Assembly (NCBI GenBank): GCA_030837265.1
Contig: JAUPKV010000013.1
Span: 1-7,931 of the forward strand
Source: Methanobacteriota archaeon
GTDB lineage: Archaea > Halobacteriota > Methanosarcinia > Methanosarcinales > Methanosarcinaceae
Direction of reading: 5' to 3'
DNA: 7,931 nucleotides
Under the pieces are notes generated by a model. The model had not been told where the DNA came from and did not search any database. It saw nothing but the letters and a program-made list of their open reading frames with translations. Every line of letters starts with the position of its first letter. The stretch's first letter is position 1. Made by a program: the position numbers and the translations under genes. This document shows, one piece after another, positions 4,774-7,931 of this stretch.

Positions 4774-7125
4774 CTATTTTTTATTTTTATTTAAATATAC
4801 AATTATTGCCAGTACAATTAAAGAAAATAAAAAAGCGTATATGTAAATCCCTGCTAAAGGTGCATTACTGGCTGGGAACGATACATTAAGATCTTCACTT
4901 ACAGTGCCATAAGTTTGAGACTGGGCATTAATTCTGACTGTGAACGCTTTTCCGGCGTAATCCGTGACTATAAAGGAATCGTTCACCATCCCTACCGGAT
5001 AATTTACTTTGTCATTAGTACCTGGGATTCCCAGAGGCACAAATGTTTTTCCTTCACTCATTGAACCTAATACAAAAGATAGGTTACTGGACCGGGATGA
5101 AGAATCGTAATAGCTTGCATTAATGTAAGCTGCCGTGTTGTTTATCTGTTTATATGTGCAGTTTACACTAATCACGGTCTCCATTGCAGGTATTGAAGAG
5201 GTGGGACCTGCAGGCAATGAAGTTGTGGGACTTGCAGGTATTGAAGAGGTGGGACTTACGGGTATTGTTATAGTATATTGATCCAGATCAGGGGTCAATG
5301 TGGTAGTGTATGTTTGTCCACCTTTAGGAATTATTACGACTTTATATGTGACGTTTTGAGTCAGGTGCAAATTTATTCTGCTATCATCATTTGTCCAGGC
5401 AACAAAATTCGGTTTCTCATTACCGGGATCATTATCTGGTGAATAAACCTGTACTTCGCACCCTGGAACCTTATCATTAGAACTATTTAAGACATACAAC
5501 TTTACGTAGTGTGGTGAAACGTAACCCGAAACCTCACCCATTTTTAAACTAAGTTCGGTGTTTGTACCGGTCATATTTATTGGTAATGTAGGACTGCTAA
5601 GATACTCTATTGCTGAAGCAGTTAAACAGTAGGTGCCTTTCCCATTATTCACGGTGAACTGGTAAAGCCCGTCAACATCAGTAATTTGAGTACTGCGCCA
5701 GGTGTCATTATATAATGTGATTACGGCACCCTGAATAGGATAACCGGTGGCTGCATCGGTCAAATGTCCGAATACACCCGAGTAGACCGTGGCCGAGGTT
5801 TTACCATTTACTGTGAAAAAGCTTACAGGACTGTTGTAGACCCAGGAATTACGAACTTCATCATATGCACCGACTTTGATAGCATAAGGCCCATTATCGC
5901 TTATTGGGACATTTGCAGATGCTTGTGACGTGTTAAGGCTAAATATCAGATGTGAAGAATCAAACCGGGATGTACTGTTATACACATCGATAGAATAACT
6001 GCTTGCGTTTAAGTATGTCCAGCTTATACTCACATACCCGTTAACAGTTGATATAGTACTGCCATCAGTCGGAAAAGTAACGGACGGCGCTGGAGAACCG
6101 GTGTAAACGGGTAACTTCTTTGTAACATTGTCTGCAAAAAACCCACAATCTTTGGTACCCCTGGAGTTTGAATAGGAGCTGGTTACAATATTGCCATTTG
6201 AAGTAATATTCATACCTTTGATTCCATTATATGCAGGACTGTTATAGAATATATTACTTGAAACAGTACCTTTTCCTGAACAAACGCCATCAGCGGGGTC
6301 TTGATATATTGTATTTAATTGAAGTGTAGAAAAGATATTATCATAAATATTTAGTCCGGTTACATTACCTCCCATTACTTCTACACCGGCATTCCCGGAA
6401 CCTGTATCGGTATAGAAAGTATTCCTGTAAATTCGGACGTTTTTCGTATTATGTATTTTAATGCAAGAATTTATAAAAGTGCCCCAACAGTTATTAAATA
6501 TCGAAATTCCATTACCAGCTGACCAGGCATCAAAACTATCATGACCAGGTTTGCAAATAGTATTATAAACTTGAACATTGCTGGTGCCTTTGGAACAAAA
6601 AATAAAGTCACCCATACTGTTTTGCATTTTCAAGTCGTGAATAACTACATTTGAACAGTTAACTAAATTTACTCCTTTTTCACGTTCCCTAAACTTGTTA
6701 CTTGCGGCATGCATTTTGCTTAAAGATCCCCAGCCTCCGTCAATTAAGAAATTTGAAATTGCAATATTGGAAATATTTTTACAGTTAATTATATTATCAG
6801 TTGCAAAATTGGAGTCCGGATTGTCACAATAGATAACGGTTGCACCTACTGCATTTCCATTAAGGGTTACCCCGGATTTCATACTTATTGGTGAACTTAT
6901 ATGAAAAGTGGTCGATGCAAGCTGTACTGTATCTCCTGGATTCGCTGATTGTATGGCAGCGTTAATAACGGTTTGATCGTTTGAGCCCGTAGGGCTGAAA
7001 GAGGTGCCGGGGCCAACATTGATAATTGAACCTAAACAATTTACTGAAAAAAAGCATACAAAAAGAAACAAAGCAATAACAAGGTTTTTAATTTCCGTAT
7101 TTTCCACCTGGCCTTTCCCTATCAC
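4774..7125 (-). CDS. Membrane-anchored surface protein with beta-helix, Ig-like and CarboxypepD_reg-like domains
   Basis: A 783-residue predicted cell-surface protein of the type common in Methanosarcina. A signal peptide (about 1-32, core LVIALFLFVCFFSV) is followed by a right-handed parallel beta-helix (about 35-335), opening with the pectate-lyase-like pattern NDQTVINAAIQSANPGDTVQL and continuing with Asn-rich rungs such as NVRIYRNTFY and GLNIYDNIF. Then come an Ig/FN3-like domain (about 345-440), a carboxypeptidase-regulatory-like domain (about 448-530), another beta domain (about 531-622), a Pro/Ser linker of three 8-residue repeats (624-647), a last beta domain (about 650-750), and a C-terminal span (about 757-777) ending NKNKK. 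Many N-x-S/T sequons suggest glycosylation. No polysaccharide-lyase active site is evident, so adhesion or envelope structure is as likely as catalysis. The start is GTG at 7125; GTG at 7107 is an alternative. Bordered by two inverted tnpB elements. Confidence 0.88.
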   Translation of the reverse strand: MIGKGQVENTEIKNLVIALFLFVCFFSVNCLGSIINVGPGTSFSPTGSNDQTVINAAIQSANPGDTVQLASTTFHISSPISMKSGVTLNGNAVGATVIYCDNPDSNFATDNIINCKNISNIAISNFLIDGGWGSLSKMHAASNKFREREKGVNLVNCSNVVIHDLKMQNSMGDFIFCSKGTSNVQVYNTICKPGHDSFDAWSAGNGISIFNNCWGTFINSCIKIHNTKNVRIYRNTFYTDTGSGNAGVEVMGGNVTGLNIYDNIFSTLQLNTIYQDPADGVCSGKGTVSSNIFYNSPAYNGIKGMNITSNGNIVTSSYSNSRGTKDCGFFADNVTKKLPVYTGSPAPSVTFPTDGSTISTVNGYVSISWTYLNASSYSIDVYNSTSRFDSSHLIFSLNTSQASANVPISDNGPYAIKVGAYDEVRNSWVYNSPVSFFTVNGKTSATVYSGVFGHLTDAATGYPIQGAVITLYNDTWRSTQITDVDGLYQFTVNNGKGTYCLTASAIEYLSSPTLPINMTGTNTELSLKMGEVSGYVSPHYVKLYVLNSSNDKVPGCEVQVYSPDNDPGNEKPNFVAWTNDDSRINLHLTQNVTYKVVIIPKGGQTYTTTLTPDLDQYTITIPVSPTSSIPASPTTSLPAGPTSSIPAMETVISVNCTYKQINNTAAYINASYYDSSSRSSNLSFVLGSMSEGKTFVPLGIPGTNDKVNYPVGMVNDSFIVTDYAGKAFTVRINAQSQTYGTVSEDLNVSFPASNAPLAGIYIYAFLFSLIVLAIIVYLNKNKK
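5185..5256 (-). repeat. Three 24-bp repeats encoding a Pro/Ser linker
   Basis: Three in-frame 24-bp units encode SPTSSIPA, SPTTSLPA and GPTSSIPA, a flexible, probably glycosylated spacer before the last extracellular domain. Unit number could vary between strains without breaking the frame. Confidence 0.85.
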
Positions 7126-7149
7126 ATTACTATAAATGTTAAAAAGTTA

Positions 7150-7157
7150 TATTTAAA
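7150..7157 (-). promoter_or_regulatory. TATA-like box of the surface-protein gene
   Basis: TTTAAATA on the minus strand is centred about 28 nt before the GTG at 7125 and 46 nt before the alternative GTG at 7107. The first fits a leaderless mRNA. The second would have a leader of about 20 bases containing the weak ribosome site GGGAAAGG. The box lies only about 40 bases from the boundary of the right-hand mobile element. Confidence 0.45.
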
Positions 7158-7196
7158 ATTTCCTGATAGTTTTGACAAGGAACCTTATTTTAACTT

Positions 7197-7291
7197 GGGA
7201 GTACAGAGGCACGGCGGGAAGTTCCCTTCATCGGTAGATCCGATTTATCGGGTCGGACAGGTGGGGGATGAAAGCGCAGCCTCGTACTTTC
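7197..7291 (+). ncRNA. Putative structured RNA or DNA fold at the left end of the tnpB element
   Basis: A closing stem pairs 7197-7210 with 7279-7291: 13 pairs, one bulged A (7205) and two G-U pairs on the plus strand. Inside, GGGA/TCCC (7216-7219 with 7223-7226) forms a small hairpin. TTCATC/GATGAA (7227-7232 with 7267-7272) encloses GATCCGA/TCGGGTC (7237-7243 with 7248-7254), a 7-pair hairpin with a TTTA loop and one G-U. The segment is GC-rich against AT-rich flanks. It could be a transcribed RNA, or the single-stranded DNA fold by which IS605 ends are recognised. It is upstream of the likely tnpB promoter, so it is not an ordinary leader. Confidence 0.5.
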
Positions 7292-7332
7292 GTTTATAAC
7301 TTCTAAACTTAACTAATTATCTCTTAGCGAGG

Positions 7333-7340
7333 TTATATAT
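7333..7340 (+). promoter_or_regulatory. TATA box of tnpB
   Basis: TTATATAT is centred about 27 nt before the tnpB ATG at 7364, consistent with a leaderless message. An out-of-frame nine-codon ORF (7354-7380) overlaps the tnpB start but would lie partly outside such a transcript. Confidence 0.5.
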
Positions 7341-7363
7341 TTCTTTAAACTACATGATAAGTA

Positions 7364-7931
7364 ATGCTCAAAGCCTATAAGTACCGAATATACCCAACAA
7401 AATATCAGGAAGAATTTCTAAAAGTTCATTTTGGTGCATGTAGATTTGTCTATAACTGGGCTCTAGAACAGAAGATAAAAACTTACCAACAATCAAAGAA
7501 ATCGATTTCAAGATTCGACTTACAAAGAATATTAGTCCATGAAGTTAAACCTGCGAACACATGGTTGAAAACTGTAAATTCACAGGCTCTACTCGCTTCT
7601 TTAGTAAATGTTGAATCGGCTTTCACTAAATTCTTTAGAGAGAAAACTGGATTTCCTAACTTCAAATCAAGGAAAAACCCGGTTCAGTCTTTTCAACTAC
7701 CACAACATTATAACATAGATTTTGATACAAACACCATCAAGTTACCTAAAATCGGAAATGTTAAAGCTGTTCTTCATCGGCAGTTTGAAGGTGAAATGAA
7801 AACTGCAACCATTTCAAGATCGAGTACAGGAAAATACTATATTTCCATTTTGGTTGACAATGAAATAGAATTACCAACAAAACAAGTATTTTCAGAATCA
7901 ACCACAATAGGAATAGATGTGGGTATAAAGG
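7364..7931 (+). CDS. tnpB: TnpB, RNA-guided nuclease of an IS200/IS605 element (3' end outside window)
   Basis: TnpB proteins are RNA-guided DNA endonucleases, related to the ancestors of Cas12, that help IS200/IS605 elements persist; their guide RNA usually comes from the element's right end, which is not visible here. The 189 codons seen start MLKAYKYRIYPTKYQEEFLK and include the family block FGACRFVYNWALEQK (23-37), the N-terminal helix-turn-helix region of OrfB proteins. ESAFTKFFREKTGFPNFKSR (84-103) follows, then the beta-rich domain ending KYYISILVDN. GIDVGIK (183-189) contains Asp185, the first RuvC catalytic residue. The frame is open with no stop or shift, so the visible part looks functional. 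There is no ribosome site before the ATG; a TATA box 27 nt upstream supports leaderless translation. The remaining RuvC motifs and zinc finger would lie beyond 7931. Confidence 0.95.
   Translation, partial: MLKAYKYRIYPTKYQEEFLKVHFGACRFVYNWALEQKIKTYQQSKKSISRFDLQRILVHEVKPANTWLKTVNSQALLASLVNVESAFTKFFREKTGFPNFKSRKNPVQSFQLPQHYNIDFDTNTIKLPKIGNVKAVLHRQFEGEMKTATISRSSTGKYYISILVDNEIELPTKQVFSESTTIGIDVGIK

Larger units (their letters stand above)
7196..7931 (+). mobile_element. IS200/IS605-type (tnpB-bearing) element, left end and truncated by window
   Basis: The left boundary is placed at 7196 because the remnant at 4429-4682 shares sequence from exactly this base (TGGGAGTACAGAGGCAC, 7196-7212) and the two flanks differ beyond it. 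The visible part has a GC-rich, highly foldable left end (7197-7291), an AT-rich stretch with a TATA box, and the first 189 codons of tnpB. No tnpA is seen. Whether one lies beyond the window is unknown; solo-tnpB elements of the IS1341 group are common in methanogens. Confidence 0.88.

Noticed and set aside
7354..7380. Nine-codon ORF overlapping the tnpB start
   Set aside because: It has no ribosome site and would lie mostly before the predicted transcription start, so translation is unlikely.
7483..7665. Minus-strand 60-codon ORF opposite tnpB
   Set aside because: It is a shadow of the tnpB reading frame with no supporting signals.

Overview
The window looks like chromosomal DNA of a methanogenic archaeon, most likely Methanosarcina. 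It carries tiaS, an enzyme found only in Archaea, a DUF151 protein, a HAMAP-type archaeal HTH regulator, a large sequon-rich surface protein with a beta-helix and a C-terminal membrane anchor, and AT-rich intergenic DNA with archaeal TATA boxes. The species cannot be named from the sequence alone.

Layout. Bases 1-170 hold a short repeat-like segment with hairpin potential, T-tracts on the minus strand and a doubtful 29-codon ORF. A minus-strand gene (171-533) encodes a small membrane protein with a Ser/Ala/Val repeat tract. Bases 534-914 carry no gene but contain a clean 17-bp tandem array (750-868). A second small membrane protein follows (915-1139, minus). Then comes a conserved housekeeping block: a DUF151 'bifunctional nuclease' protein (1502-1966, plus), convergent with tiaS (2025-3311, minus), which is divergent from an XRE-type HTH regulator (3440-4411, plus). 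TiaS modifies tRNA-Ile2 so that it reads AUA. The DUF151 protein and the regulator have no assigned substrate or target here.

The right half is accessory. A 783-residue cell-surface protein (4774-7125, minus) lies between two copies of the same IS200/IS605-type tnpB element in opposite orientation. The left copy (about 4429-4682) is a decayed, internally deleted remnant just downstream of the regulator. The right copy starts at about 7196 and is intact as far as the window edge, which cuts tnpB (7364 onward) just after its first RuvC aspartate. The two left ends share 17 identical bases and both face the surface gene. In the intact copy the left end can fold into a roughly 95-nt multi-stem structure upstream of the tnpB promoter. 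This is the least expected structure in the window.

Several genes have a TATA-like box about 27-31 nt before the start codon, which predicts leaderless or very short-leader mRNAs. No tRNA, rRNA or CRISPR array was seen.
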